Below, piece by piece: positions 54,272 to 63,523 of a stretch of 64,000 nt of DNA (position 1 is its first letter; every line of letters begins with the position of its first letter). Location of the stretch: positions 1,426,001 to 1,490,000 of the forward strand of contig NZ_CP075587.1 in NCBI RefSeq assembly GCF_019453995.1, read 5' to 3'. The notes under the pieces are model-generated. The model had not been told where the DNA came from. It searched no databases and was given only the letters and a program-made list of their open reading frames with translations. This DNA comes from Candidatus Rhabdochlamydia oedothoracis. Its GTDB lineage: Bacteria > Chlamydiota > Chlamydiia > Chlamydiales > Rhabdochlamydiaceae. The translations under genes and the position numbers were made by a program.

Positions 54272-55156
54272 TTACTCTGCAATAAATCCCATTGATCTAA
54301 GGTGCTTCATATTTTTTTTCATATATTCAGGAAAATCGTTAGGATACTCACTATCAACAGGGATGATCTCTTGTGCTTGAATCCAGATTTCTATTTCTTC
54401 ATCTGAAAGCGAATCTACATTTTCTTTATCTCTACCTTCTACAATACTAAGTAACTTCTGTCTAGTCTTATCTTTACCTCCCATACAGGTAAAATGCCAT
54501 CCCCCATCCATAATTTGAAAAAAGTTCCAGCGGTTATCTCGAAAGAACTGAATTCCCTTCCTTTTAACAGTATCATATAGAGTAGCAACGGTCCCTACCC
54601 ATCGACCCCCATTAAGTTCACTTTTTCTATTGAGTTGATACATAAATAAAGGCATTTCAAGAGCTATTGCATCTGGTGGATTTTTTATGACTAGCTTTTT
54701 GGGCTTTCTTGTTTCTCTATAAAATAGCCACCTAAGCGTTTCTAAAGCCTGTACTCGAGGAATCTCATCGAGATCGGAAATCATAATAATATCCCAATCA
54801 TTGCACTGCTGTAGACCTTTTATGATGCATTTTCTTTGAAAATTCTCTCTATCCCAACAAAGCCCTGTTGCAGGATCCATTGTATTTGAAGCTAGACGTT
54901 CATCGACAATGACATGTTTGATTTTAGGTAGATACTTTTCAAAAAGATGTTGGTTTTCTTGAAAATACAAAGGCTTAGGTTCCCCTCTTTGTGTTTCAAC
55001 CGATTCTACCAATACAAAATAATCCACGTGATCATTGAGTTCTTCTAAACGCATCTTTAAAAGTTCTAACTCATTAAAAAAGGTAAAACAATCATATATC
55101 TTGCTGTAAGACGGGATACAAGTGCATAAAAAAGTAAAAAGGAAAATAAAATACAT
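54272..55156 (-). CDS. Glycosyltransferase family 17 protein (GnT-III-like), probably exported
   Basis: The 294-aa protein has an N-terminal hydrophobic signal (residues 1-18, YFIFLFTFLCTCIPSYS). The GT17 pattern follows: KIYDCFTFFNELELLKMRLE, YFVLVESVETQRGEPKPL, the VDERL segment, WDRENFQRKCIIKGLQ and the probable metal-binding IMISDLDEIPR (DxD, about 139). GT17 enzymes add GlcNAc to a core mannose in eukaryotic N-glycans; bacterial members act on unknown acceptors. A broken paralogue is at 53068. 55157-55398 is AT-rich with nothing recognised. Confidence 0.82.
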   Translation of the reverse strand: MYFIFLFTFLCTCIPSYSKIYDCFTFFNELELLKMRLEELNDHVDYFVLVESVETQRGEPKPLYFQENQHLFEKYLPKIKHVIVDERLASNTMDPATGLCWDRENFQRKCIIKGLQQCNDWDIIMISDLDEIPRVQALETLRWLFYRETRKPKKLVIKNPPDAIALEMPLFMYQLNRKSELNGGRWVGTVATLYDTVKRKGIQFFRDNRWNFFQIMDGGWHFTCMGGKDKTRQKLLSIVEGRDKENVDSLSDEEIEIWIQAQEIIPVDSEYPNDFPEYMKKNMKHLRSMGFIAE

Positions 55157-55398
55157 ATCTATTTGCTCATAAAAAATTCATTCCATGAAGCTATCAGAGC
55201 AATCAAAAAAAATAAAGATTATTTTAAAAAAAGAAATAGATCTCTAAAAAAATAGTTATTCTTATTAACAGATTTTAAAGATGTGTATTTAAAAATTTAT
55301 AAGATCTTAGAAAGATTTTTTGGTTATATATCTTATTGCTATTTTATTTATGGTTTTTTCTCCATTTTAGGTAATCCTAAACATGTAATGCTTAATAT

Positions 55399-56540
55399 GG
55401 CCCTTTCAACATCGAAGTGCACAAAAAAGAACATATAAATACTTGAAAAAACATCTATTGTGCACCCGAGCATAGCATGTTTGTAGATAATCTCCTAAAC
55501 ACTTCTAGTGGAGTCTCGAGGTTGAGAACCTTGTCTAGGTCTGTTATTTAGTAAAGTTTCCACCCTTTCCATATCCTTGGAAGTCGTATCTAAAAAGCTT
55601 TGTGTTTTAGGAAAATATTGCCTAACTAGTCCGTTTGTATGCTCATTTAAGCCTCTTTCCCAAGAATGGTAGGGCGTTGCAAAGTAGAAGTCTGTCTCTA
55701 GCTCGAAACTAACCATTTGGTGATAGGCAAATTCTTTTCCATTGTCTGCTGTTAATGTGTGTACAAAATCTTTGATAGGTTTAAGTTGTTCAATTAACGC
55801 TTGACTTACTTCCTCTGCAGTTTTATGAGAAACTTTGGCGAGCTTAGTTAGCTTGGAAGTTCTTTCTACCATTGATACTATTACGCCTTTATGTCCTGCC
55901 CCTATGACTGTATCTAGTTCCCAGTCTCCTAAACGAGTCTTTTTTTCTACAATACAAGGCCGTTGCTTAATATCTATACGACCAGGGATGTTCCCTCTTC
56001 CAGAAGTTCCCTTTCTCTGCTTGTTATATTTTTTCCCTCGATGACGGAGCTCTCTATAAAGCTGTCCTCCCTGTCGTTTATCTTTCCAGATATGATTATA
56101 GATGGTCTCATGACTAACATGTTCTTTACCATGTCTTTTAAGCCATCCGGATATTTGTATAGGGCTCCATTGCAACTTGATTTTTTCTTCAATACTGGTA
56201 ACTATTTGAGGAGTCATTTTTTTATTGGGCTGAGAATTTTTTCTAAGAAATGCTTTTTCTTGAGCTTGCTGATGACGGTATCCTCGTTGCCCTTTATTTC
56301 TCTTAAGTTCCCTACTAATAGTGCTATGATGAACTTTTAGAATGGTTGCTATTGAGCTAGATGTATCGCCTCTAGCTTTTAAAATATAAATCTGACATCT
56401 TTGGTCATACGTTAGGTGATGGTAGCCTTTAGTCAAGGTCTCTTGTTGTGTTTGATTGTTAAAAATCACAATAGAGATTCTTTCATCGCCTGCCTATTCT
56501 TTTTTTTAATTCTTCTGTGCACTTCAAACTTGAAAAGACT
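55399..56540 (-). mobile_element. IS30-family insertion sequence, copy D
   Basis: Same ends as copy A. The right end is followed directly by an IS5-like (type 2) terminus. Confidence 0.9.
55495..56469 (-). CDS. IS30-family transposase with altered C-terminus
   Basis: 324 aa, almost identical to copy A through ERVETLLNNRPR, then frameshifted by an insertion near 55530 to end QGSQPRDSTRSV, replacing KALNFETPLEVFTRL. The HTH and the DDE Asp residues remain. Because the C-terminal tail is changed, activity is uncertain. Confidence 0.85.
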   Translation of the reverse strand: MIFNNQTQQETLTKGYHHLTYDQRCQIYILKARGDTSSSIATILKVHHSTISRELKRNKGQRGYRHQQAQEKAFLRKNSQPNKKMTPQIVTSIEEKIKLQWSPIQISGWLKRHGKEHVSHETIYNHIWKDKRQGGQLYRELRHRGKKYNKQRKGTSGRGNIPGRIDIKQRPCIVEKKTRLGDWELDTVIGAGHKGVIVSMVERTSKLTKLAKVSHKTAEEVSQALIEQLKPIKDFVHTLTADNGKEFAYHQMVSFELETDFYFATPYHSWERGLNEHTNGLVRQYFPKTQSFLDTTSKDMERVETLLNNRPRQGSQPRDSTRSV

Positions 56541-56603
56541 CTTCCAAAGGTTTTATGAAAACTATCTTTATGACTTATCGAAAAGATTTTAAACAGGCCT
56601 CTT
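56541..56603 (-). mobile_element. IS5-like (type 2) 5'-end fragment
   Basis: CTTCCAAAGGTTTTATGAAA through AAAAGATTTTAAACAGG matches the transposase start side of the element at 35505-36370 (positions about 36310-36370). Confidence 0.8.
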
Positions 56604-57092
56604 AGGATGCAAATCTCTCATATACAGCTCCATTTGGTAGTGAGGGACTGGATGCCAGCTTGCAATAAACTCTCCCATGATCTTAAAGCCCACTTTTTGA
56701 TACACGTGGATGGCTCGTTTATTGGTCGCTTCAGGGTCTGTCAGAACTCTTTTCATATTTGGAAACTGGCTGATTAAAAACTCTTGAATCATCGGTACAG
56801 CAATCCCTTTCCCCAAATAATTCAGGTCACAAATGAACAAATCTAAGGTAGTCGCATCATTTCCTTTAGGAGAAGTTATCAGAAAAGCGAAAGGGATATC
56901 TTTATCATAACCAATCCAGTAGGTAGTATTAGATTCTCCTTGAAAAAACTTTTCCAATCCGTTTAGGGTATTTTGAAGTCCGACTCCATGAATCCACTCA
57001 GCAACATGGGGTTGTACAAGCCATTTGTGAATAAGAGGCCGATCTTCTAATACCAGTGGTTTAAATGTAAACCGAAATTTAGACGGCATCAT
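56589..57092 (-). CDS. GNAT-family N-acetyltransferase
   Basis: The 167-aa protein fits the aminoglycoside 6'-acetyltransferase-like/RimL branch: FKPLVLEDRPLIHKWLVQPH at the N-terminus, YWIGYDKDIPFAFLI, then the acetyl-CoA region LDLFICDLNYLGKGIAVPMI (about 102-121) and TNKRAIHVYQKVGFKIMGEF (about 142). The substrate is unknown and resistance is not implied by sequence alone. It lies between IS5-like remnants in the same orientation, and its 3' end overlaps one of them by 15 nt. It may have been acquired or moved with them. Confidence 0.85.
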   Translation of the reverse strand: MMPSKFRFTFKPLVLEDRPLIHKWLVQPHVAEWIHGVGLQNTLNGLEKFFQGESNTTYWIGYDKDIPFAFLITSPKGNDATTLDLFICDLNYLGKGIAVPMIQEFLISQFPNMKRVLTDPEATNKRAIHVYQKVGFKIMGEFIASWHPVPHYQMELYMRDLHPKRPV

Positions 57093-57108
57093 ACCTTTCC
57101 TAGTAGTT

Positions 57109-57352
57109 TCATCGTATTTTCCATAGCCTGCGACATTTTTCTATCCACGCAAAAGAACGCTCTACAACCCATCTTTTGGGAATAACTGTAAAAGTATGAA
57201 GTGTATTTCTTTTGGCTATTTCTACTATACATCCTAATATCTCCTGCATACTCTTTGCAAATTTTTCTCCAGAATATCCTCCATCTGCTAAAACATTTTT
57301 TACACCGAACAAATGGTTTTTATGTAGTGAAAATGCTTCTATACACCCATTT
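57109..57352 (-). pseudogene. IS5-like (type 2) transposase C-terminal fragment
   Basis: Reads NVLADGGYSGEKFAKSMQEI and RWVVERSFAWIEKCRRLWK, the second Asp and Glu regions. Both element ends are missing, and at 57353 it joins about 25 bp of IS30 (57353-57378). Confidence 0.85.
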
Positions 57353-57378
57353 CTACCATTGATATAATTGCGCCTTTC

Positions 57379-57943
57379 TACGACTATTTGTCTTTTGATC
57401 GAATGCTTTTTCTTTTTTCCGGAGTAAAATTGCGATTTTTTATCCTCTTTTTATCTTTGACTTTTTTTTGGGACGCTCTATAGGTGTTTCTGATGCATCT
57501 ATAAGAATTACTTCGTATTCCATGTCACTCTTAAGAAGAGCTTTTTTAAAAAGTGGTTACCAGTGGCGTAAAAAAAACTTTTATCTGTATCACTCTTCAA
57601 AAGAGCTTTACGTCCTGGTAGCTCAAAATCTGGATGCTTAATTACTGTGTCTTCCAACCATTTCACTGTTTTATAAGCATTACTTTCACTGACTGAGTAA
57701 CTTTGGCTTATGTGAAAGTAAGTCCTATATTCTCTAATGTACTCTAAAGTCATAAGCAGCATGTTTTCTATGCTTATCTTCTTTTTTCTTCTCTTCTTTG
57801 TTTTTCTATCTTTAACTTCTTGCTCTAGAATACCTATCATCTTATCAAACGTCTTTTGCTTAACACCGGTTAGACGACGAAACTTTTCTTCATCCAATAG
57901 AGGATACAATATACTCTCAAAAATTTAATTTCGAAAGAAGTCT
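57379..57943 (-). mobile_element. IS5-family insertion sequence (type 3), truncated; end shared with family-2 MITEs
   Basis: The intact terminus at 57943 reads, inward, AGACTTCTTTCGAAATT, identical over 17 bp to the ends of the 176-bp MITEs. The transposase follows on the minus strand. The other end is lost in a junction with IS30 and IS5 type-2 debris. Confidence 0.75.
57400..57909 (-). pseudogene. IS5-family (type 3) transposase, broken
   Basis: The N-terminal frame (57909-57508) has EEKFRRLTGVKQKTFDKMIG and YFHISQSYSVSESNAYKTVK, an HTH_Tnp_4-like domain. A foreign insert of about 26 bp from the type-2 IS (57546-57571) disrupts it. Past that, another frame gives VILIDASETPIERPKK and SGKKKKHSIKRQ, the DDE start. 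The rest is absent. Confidence 0.75.
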
Positions 57944-57950
57944 AATATCG

Positions 57951-58112
57951 ATTATTGAGAACTTTTTTATTCATGAATCGCCAAAGGCGTTCAATCAGAT
58001 TGAGATCGGGAGAATAAGTAGGACAAGGATTCTGTACCTCACAATAGAGACATTGGCTCATAGAATCTTTAATTTTTTTATAAGTTGCTTTCCCTGTAGA
58101 AAATAGCTTAAG
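57951..58112 (-). pseudogene. IS630-like transposase C-terminal fragment (third type)
   Basis: Reads QNPCPTYSPDLNLIERLWRF then MNKKVLNNR, the DDE Glu region of IS630 transposases but different from the two other IS630 types in the window. It ends 3 nt before the P-type ATPase stop. Confidence 0.65.
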
Positions 58113-58114
58113 GT

Positions 58115-60073
58115 TTATTGTCTAAGGAGTCTTAGGCTATTTAAGCCCACAAGAACGGTGCCTCCTTCGTGGAAGATAACCGCAAGCCAAAGGGGAACCA
58201 AACCTAAAAGGGCAGGGAGGGTTACTAATAGAATAACAGCAAGAGCTAGGGTGATGTTTTGTTTGACAATAGCAATTGTTCTGTGGGCTTTTTGAATCAT
58301 CCAATCGAGTAAAGAAAGATCATCATTGAGAAAAACAATATCTGATGCTTCAATTGCTGTAGCACTTCCTATTGTTCCCATAGAGATACCCACAGTGGCT
58401 CTTGCTAGGGCAGGAGCATCATTAATTCCATCGCCAACCATAATAAGACCTTGGCTAGTAGAAAGTTCTGCTACTTTAGCTAATTTATCTTCAGGTTTTA
58501 AGTCTGCATAGATTGTAGAAATAGCTAATTGCTCAGCTACATCTTTTGCAATTTTTAACTTATCACCTGTAAGCATAACGGGATGAAGTTTTTGGTTTTT
58601 TAGTCGATCGATTAAGGGTTTTGATTGAGCTCGTAAAGTATCGGTAAAATGGAAGAGAAATAGAGTATTTCCTAATAAAAGATAACTATTTAGTGTTCCT
58701 TTTTGAAAGATCTCAGGAGAAAAGGTTTTAGGTAAATAGGGTAGGATAAATGCTGAATTACCTATGTAGACAGGGACTTTGCGGTTTTGTAAAAAAACAA
58801 AACCTTGTAAACCAGAACCTGGAATAGATGTAAAATCTAAAAGTTCCGAAGGCTTAATTTGTTTTTCTTTTGCATAAGAAATAATAGCATCTGCAATGGG
58901 ATGTACGGCAAATATTTCTAACCCATAAGCTGCTTGTAATCCTTCTTCTAAAGTATAGCATGGAGCCTGCTTTGGATGGATTATTTCTAATTTTGTGCAA
59001 TGAAGCTTTCCCGTTGTTAATGTTCCTGTTTTATCAAAAGCTACAGTGTGACATGAGGTAAGTGCGTCTAAAATAATCCCTCCTTTAAGCAAGATGCCTT
59101 TACGAGCGCAGCTACTGATTGCACTTAAATAAGCCGTTGGAGTTGCTATGATTAATGCGCAAGGAGAAGCTGCAATTAAGAAAGATAACGCGCGGTAGAG
59201 CCCTCCTTCAGCTCCTAAATAGGTGATGGGAAAAATCCAAGGTAGTGTGATTGCAAAAATTAAAAAAAGTGAGATGATACTCATCGCATACCATTTACCA
59301 AAACGATCTAAAAAGCGTTGCAGACGGGGTTTTGATTCTTGAGCTTGAGTAATGAGCTCAATAATCCGATTTAATGTGGAATCACTACTTGTGCGAGTAA
59401 CCTCTACTGTAATAGTGCCATCAAGATTATAAGCACCTGCCTGTACTTCATCGCCTAGTTTTTTACTAACAGGGCGACTTTCTCCTGTTAAATGACTTAA
59501 ATTTACAAAAGAACTACCCTTAATAACAACAGAGTCAAGAGGAACAATTTCTCCTGCTTTAATCAGCAGGGTGGTTTTAAGAGGGATATCTTTTACAGAT
59601 CTCTCGTAAATAGCTCCATCTTCTGCTACTACGTAGGCAAATCTAGGAGCTATTTGATGCAAACTAACCAGGGCACTTTTTGTTTTTTCTGTAACTAAAG
59701 TTTCCATAGCACCAGATAACTCAAATAAAACAAGCAATAAGGCTCCTTCCATACCATTCCCTATTAATACCGATAAGAGAGCGGCTAAAGTCATTAGTAC
59801 ATCGATATTAATTTCGAGATTTTTTATATCCCCTAAAGCTCCAATTAACGCAGGGGTTCCCGAAAAAAAATAAACAAATAACAGACAGAGATTAGAAAAA
59901 GCAGGGTTAAGAAAGGAAAAAATAAAAGCGCATAGTAATAATATTCCAGATATAAAAGCTGTTTTTAAAGAGAGGTGTTTACCCCATTTACGCGAAGAAG
60001 GGGTTAGAAAGGGACTGATGCTCTCTTCCTTACCCGAGGCAAAAAATTCATCAAAGAGATAAGGGCTATTCAT
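58115..60073 (-). CDS. P1B-4-type heavy-metal transporting ATPase
   Basis: The 652-aa ATPase lacks an N-terminal metal-binding domain. It shows TGES actuator (LTGESRPVSKK, about 190), SPC in the transport helix (AASPCALIIATP, about 303), the phosphorylation site DKTGTLTTG (about 349), the HP motif (VHPIADAI), GDGINDAPALA (about 547) and HEGGT in the last helices (AVIFHEGGTVLVGLNSLRLL). SPC plus HEGGT marks subgroup P1B-4, which moves Co, Fe or related divalent metals, mostly outward. It starts 1 nt after the VIT-like gene, in a three-gene operon. Confidence 0.9.
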   Translation of the reverse strand: MNSPYLFDEFFASGKEESISPFLTPSSRKWGKHLSLKTAFISGILLLCAFIFSFLNPAFSNLCLLFVYFFSGTPALIGALGDIKNLEINIDVLMTLAALLSVLIGNGMEGALLLVLFELSGAMETLVTEKTKSALVSLHQIAPRFAYVVAEDGAIYERSVKDIPLKTTLLIKAGEIVPLDSVVIKGSSFVNLSHLTGESRPVSKKLGDEVQAGAYNLDGTITVEVTRTSSDSTLNRIIELITQAQESKPRLQRFLDRFGKWYAMSIISLFLIFAITLPWIFPITYLGAEGGLYRALSFLIAASPCALIIATPTAYLSAISSCARKGILLKGGIILDALTSCHTVAFDKTGTLTTGKLHCTKLEIIHPKQAPCYTLEEGLQAAYGLEIFAVHPIADAIISYAKEKQIKPSELLDFTSIPGSGLQGFVFLQNRKVPVYIGNSAFILPYLPKTFSPEIFQKGTLNSYLLLGNTLFLFHFTDTLRAQSKPLIDRLKNQKLHPVMLTGDKLKIAKDVAEQLAISTIYADLKPEDKLAKVAELSTSQGLIMVGDGINDAPALARATVGISMGTIGSATAIEASDIVFLNDDLSLLDWMIQKAHRTIAIVKQNITLALAVILLVTLPALLGLVPLWLAVIFHEGGTVLVGLNSLRLLRQ

Positions 60074-60074
60074 T

Positions 60075-60797
60075 TTAGATGCCCTTGATTAACTGTTGAG
60101 CAAATATAACAGCGCCGCCAACAAGAACCAATACAGCACAATTCCAAACAGTTCTTTGCCAAGCTGAACTATTTTCAAGACGAGCAGAAAGTACAGTGGA
60201 AAAAACCGTTATTAAAAGAACGGCAATAGGCAGCCCAAATGAGAAAGATAAAGCATAACCTATTAAACACAAAACAGCGCTTATTAAAGCCCCTAACAAG
60301 GCAAAAGCGCTTTGTTTAAGCGGATGTTCGTATTGTTCTAAAGAGAGGCCTAATTCTTCTTCTAACATAATTTGTAAAAGACGATTGTCATCAGCCATCA
60401 GACAGTCGATCACTTCTTCGAGCAATTTACCAGAAAAGCCTTTTGCTTCATAGATTTCGGCTAGCTCTTCTCTTTCTTGATGTCTATGATGCTCAATTTC
60501 AAAGCGCTCTTCTTCAATCACACGATGTAATCTTTCCATTCGCGACCAGCCATTTAAAGCACTACGCGATGCTATAAATAAAATCAGACCAAAAGAGAGT
60601 AGTCCGAGAGTTTGCAAAGATAGTTGAATAAGCCATCCAATCAAAAGCGCTATCGCAAGCAATTTCATGCTTTCTGTTGCGGCAATTACATGGGAGGGAA
60701 CTTCTGATCCATGTATTTCAGCTTTGAGAAGCATTCCTTTTTTACGTGCTTCTTTTAGATGTTCTGGAACTAACTTTCCTTTAAAATGTTTGGACAT
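60075..60797 (-). CDS. VIT1/CCC1-family membrane protein (probable iron/manganese carrier)
   Basis: The 240-aa protein has two membrane segments near residues 45-85, a cytoplasmic acidic helical hairpin (EREELAEIYEAKGFSGKLLE, then DCLMADDNRLLQIMLEEELG) that in VIT proteins binds metal, and three more membrane segments near the C-terminus. The family exports or stores Fe and Mn. I start at 60797 (MSKHFKGKLVPEHLKEARKK), since a longer frame overlaps the aminopeptidase. It lies 4 nt after the M18 gene and 1 nt before the ATPase. Confidence 0.82.
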   Translation of the reverse strand: MSKHFKGKLVPEHLKEARKKGMLLKAEIHGSEVPSHVIAATESMKLLAIALLIGWLIQLSLQTLGLLSFGLILFIASRSALNGWSRMERLHRVIEEERFEIEHHRHQEREELAEIYEAKGFSGKLLEEVIDCLMADDNRLLQIMLEEELGLSLEQYEHPLKQSAFALLGALISAVLCLIGYALSFSFGLPIAVLLITVFSTVLSARLENSSAWQRTVWNCAVLVLVGGAVIFAQQLIKGI

Positions 60798-60801
60798 GAT
60801 T

Positions 60802-62079
60802 TTATGATCCCTCTTGAACCAAATAGCTAAGCAAGTGCAACAGATCGAGGTAATCTTGACAAGCAATTAATTCCCTGGTCGAATGCATAGAAAGTTGAGG
60901 ACATCCAATATCGATTGTATCAATTCCTAGATTAGCAGCCATGATGGGACCAATGGTGCTTCCACAAGGAAGATCAGATCTAGATAGAAAAGATTGGTAG
61001 TTGAGATTTAAGTTGTGACAAGCATGTACAATAGGAGCTACAGAAATTGCCTGGGAAGCATATTTTTGGTTTGCATTGTATTTAATCACAATCCCCTTAT
61101 TTAAAAGAGGCTGGTGCTGTGAATCGTGTTTATCTATATAATTTGGGTTTAGCGCATGAGCCATATCAATCGAAAGACAAAGAGAACTGTTTTTCATGCG
61201 TGTTAGCGCTTCTACATCTAATCGAAGGTGGTAAGAAATGCGTTGCAATATATCTTGTAGGAAGGAAGAGCCAGCTCCTTCTACACTATAGGACCCTATC
61301 TCTTCATGGTCCCAAAAGAGCGCTATTTGTAGCTGGCTTAAGCTTGGTTTTTTACAATAGACTAAAGCAGCTAAAGCAGCATGTGCACTGACTAAGTTAT
61401 CTATTCGATACGAGGCAAGCATTTCATTGTTTAATCCTATAAAACGCGCAGGTTCTTGTGGTACTAGAAAAAGATCGAAGGAAAGCAGCTTTTCAAAAGA
61501 GAGCTGACGTTTTAATAATTTTTCTAAGATATTTTTTTCTTGACTAGATACACTGACAAGAGGGCATAAGTGTTCTTGTTTATTTAAAATCACTCCTTTT
61601 TCATTCACTTCGCGATCTAAATGGAGGGCAAGCTGTGGGATGATAAAAGTAGCATCGTCTAAAATAACCAGGTTCTCTTCTGGTTGTTGATCCTTATTTA
61701 AAATAACTACTCTCCCTGCTAGAACCAGATCGCGATTTAGCCACGAAGAAAGCAGAGGACTGCCATATACTTCAACACCAAACGAGGTCATGTTTTGCTT
61801 AAGATAGCTGGGAAGTGGTTTGAGTTTAAGAGCACAGCTATCCGTGTGAGAGGCAAGAATAAGCGCTTGTTTAGGGGGGTTTTTAGGAAGGGAAAAAGCA
61901 CACAAACTTCCTCCTCTTATCGTGAAATATTTACCACCTGGTTTTAATTTCCATTTATCGATTTCTTCTAAAGGCAGGAAATTATGAATGGCTAGACGAT
62001 TACCTATTTCCTGAACAGCATGCCAAGAAGTAGGTGCTGTTTCTAAAAAAACTTTTAAATCAGCTAAAATGTGTGTCAT
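60802..62079 (-). CDS. M18-family aminopeptidase
   Basis: The 425-aa zinc peptidase shows LILASHTDSCALKLKP (metal His, about 82), IALFWDHEEIGSYSVEGAGS (catalytic Glu pair, about 258), SIDMAHALNPNY and STIGPIMAANLGIDTIDIGC with HSTRE near the C-terminus (about 395-410). The M18 family removes N-terminal acidic residues in the cytoplasm. It is the first gene of the operon with the VIT-like and ATPase genes; no functional link to metal export is evident beyond its need for a divalent metal. Confidence 0.92.
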   Translation of the reverse strand: MTHILADLKVFLETAPTSWHAVQEIGNRLAIHNFLPLEEIDKWKLKPGGKYFTIRGGSLCAFSLPKNPPKQALILASHTDSCALKLKPLPSYLKQNMTSFGVEVYGSPLLSSWLNRDLVLAGRVVILNKDQQPEENLVILDDATFIIPQLALHLDREVNEKGVILNKQEHLCPLVSVSSQEKNILEKLLKRQLSFEKLLSFDLFLVPQEPARFIGLNNEMLASYRIDNLVSAHAALAALVYCKKPSLSQLQIALFWDHEEIGSYSVEGAGSSFLQDILQRISYHLRLDVEALTRMKNSSLCLSIDMAHALNPNYIDKHDSQHQPLLNKGIVIKYNANQKYASQAISVAPIVHACHNLNLNYQSFLSRSDLPCGSTIGPIMAANLGIDTIDIGCPQLSMHSTRELIACQDYLDLLHLLSYLVQEGS

Positions 62080-62289
62080 AGAATTTTTGTTCTTTTACAT
62101 TGCATTTATCTAACTTAAAATTTATATCACATGAGGTGGGATGAGAGCTATAATAATATGGCTTTTAAAAAAAGATAAAATTATAATGTTTCGAGCTGCT
62201 ATCAGTCAATCTTGTTTTAAAAGAATATGACTTTAAAACATTTGTACTTTACTCTTTTTTGGAATTCAGTTTCACTCTGAAAAAAATGT

Positions 62290-63507
62290 ATGCGTTTATT
62301 TCCTATATTATTAACTGTCTTTATCGATAGCTTAGGTTTTGGTCTGGTTTATCCGATTTTTTCTGTGTTGCTCATGAATCCTGAACAAGGATTTTTGCCT
62401 CTAAATACCTCTTTAGCGCTCCGAGGCTGGTTATTTGGATTACTGGTTTCGGGTTTTTGTTTGGGGCAGTTTTTTGGTGGACCGATTTTAGGGACTTTAT
62501 CTGATTATAAAGGGCGTAAAAAAATTTTATTGCTCACTCTTTGGCTTGCTGCATCTACTTATGCATTGACTGTTTTCGGAATTATTTTTGAGAGTATCGT
62601 TGTCATTTTTATCTCTCGTTTATTAGGAGGAGTAGCTGCTGGTAATTGGTCTGTGGCTCAAACGATAATTGTAGATACCAGCACTGAGGAAGAAAAAACC
62701 AAGAACTTTGGTTTATTGGGAATGGCATGGGGAACAGGGTTTGTTATAGGACCTTATCTAGGAGGCAAGCTTTCAGATCCTTCTATATGTGCTATTTTTA
62801 ATTTGACCACCCCTTTTTGGGCGGCTTCTGTTCTTTGTTTGCTTAACATTGCTCTTTTACTTTGGAAAATGCAAGAAAGCCTGCCAGCCATTCAGTTTAC
62901 AAAAATTAGCTTAGTTGCTGGTATTCATCAACTTAAGGAAGCATTTACCTCTGTTAAACTTCGTAGTTTATTCTTCATGATGTTTATTTTTTGTATCGGT
63001 TGGGGGTTTTTTACGGAATTTTGTCCTGTTTTTTTGATTCGAGAATTTCACTTTAGCGGGTCTGAAATTGCTAATTTTTATGCAAGTATTGGTTTTTGGA
63101 TTGCTTTCTGCCAAGGGCTTGTTATTCGTCCTTTCTTAAAATGGTTCTCTCCTAATTCTCTTATTTTAACTGCCTTACTTGGAATGGGTTGTACTCTAAT
63201 AATTATGGTTTTTATAAAAGTTAAATTCTTTCTTTATTGCATGCTACCAGCCCTTGCTTTTTTTGAGGCTTTGCTTTTTCCATCTGCAACGACAATTGTC
63301 TCGAACGTGAGTGATAAGCAATCGCAAGGACATATTTTAGGCATTTACAATTCAGTGCAGTGGGCGGCAATTGGCCTGACTCCTCTTTTCTCGGGTTCGT
63401 TTGTAGCCATTTATCCTTATCTTCCTTTCGTTGTGGGAGCTATGGCTATGTTTTTTGCTCTTATTGTATTTATTGCAAATAATAGACCTAAAGAACTTAT
63501 CTATTAA
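62290..63507 (+). CDS. Major facilitator superfamily transporter (TetA-like)
   Basis: The 405-aa protein has twelve predicted membrane segments. The loop 2-3 signature is GGPILGTLSDYKGRKKILLL (about residues 63-82; the usual G-x-L-S-D-x-x-G-R-K), and the antiporter motif region is GLLGMAWGTGFVIGPYLGG (about 142-160). It resembles the TetA/multidrug branch, but the substrate cannot be told. A weak ribosome-binding region precedes it. It faces away from the M18 operon across a 210-nt AT-rich gap. Confidence 0.88.
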   Translation: MRLFPILLTVFIDSLGFGLVYPIFSVLLMNPEQGFLPLNTSLALRGWLFGLLVSGFCLGQFFGGPILGTLSDYKGRKKILLLTLWLAASTYALTVFGIIFESIVVIFISRLLGGVAAGNWSVAQTIIVDTSTEEEKTKNFGLLGMAWGTGFVIGPYLGGKLSDPSICAIFNLTTPFWAASVLCLLNIALLLWKMQESLPAIQFTKISLVAGIHQLKEAFTSVKLRSLFFMMFIFCIGWGFFTEFCPVFLIREFHFSGSEIANFYASIGFWIAFCQGLVIRPFLKWFSPNSLILTALLGMGCTLIIMVFIKVKFFLYCMLPALAFFEALLFPSATTIVSNVSDKQSQGHILGIYNSVQWAAIGLTPLFSGSFVAIYPYLPFVVGAMAMFFALIVFIANNRPKELIY

Positions 63508-63523
63508 AAAATAATTTTTAAGA

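Noticed and set aside
56589-57092. Antibiotic-resistance gene call for the GNAT protein
   Set aside because: The fold resembles aminoglycoside acetyltransferases, but sequence alone does not establish the substrate, so only a family call is given.
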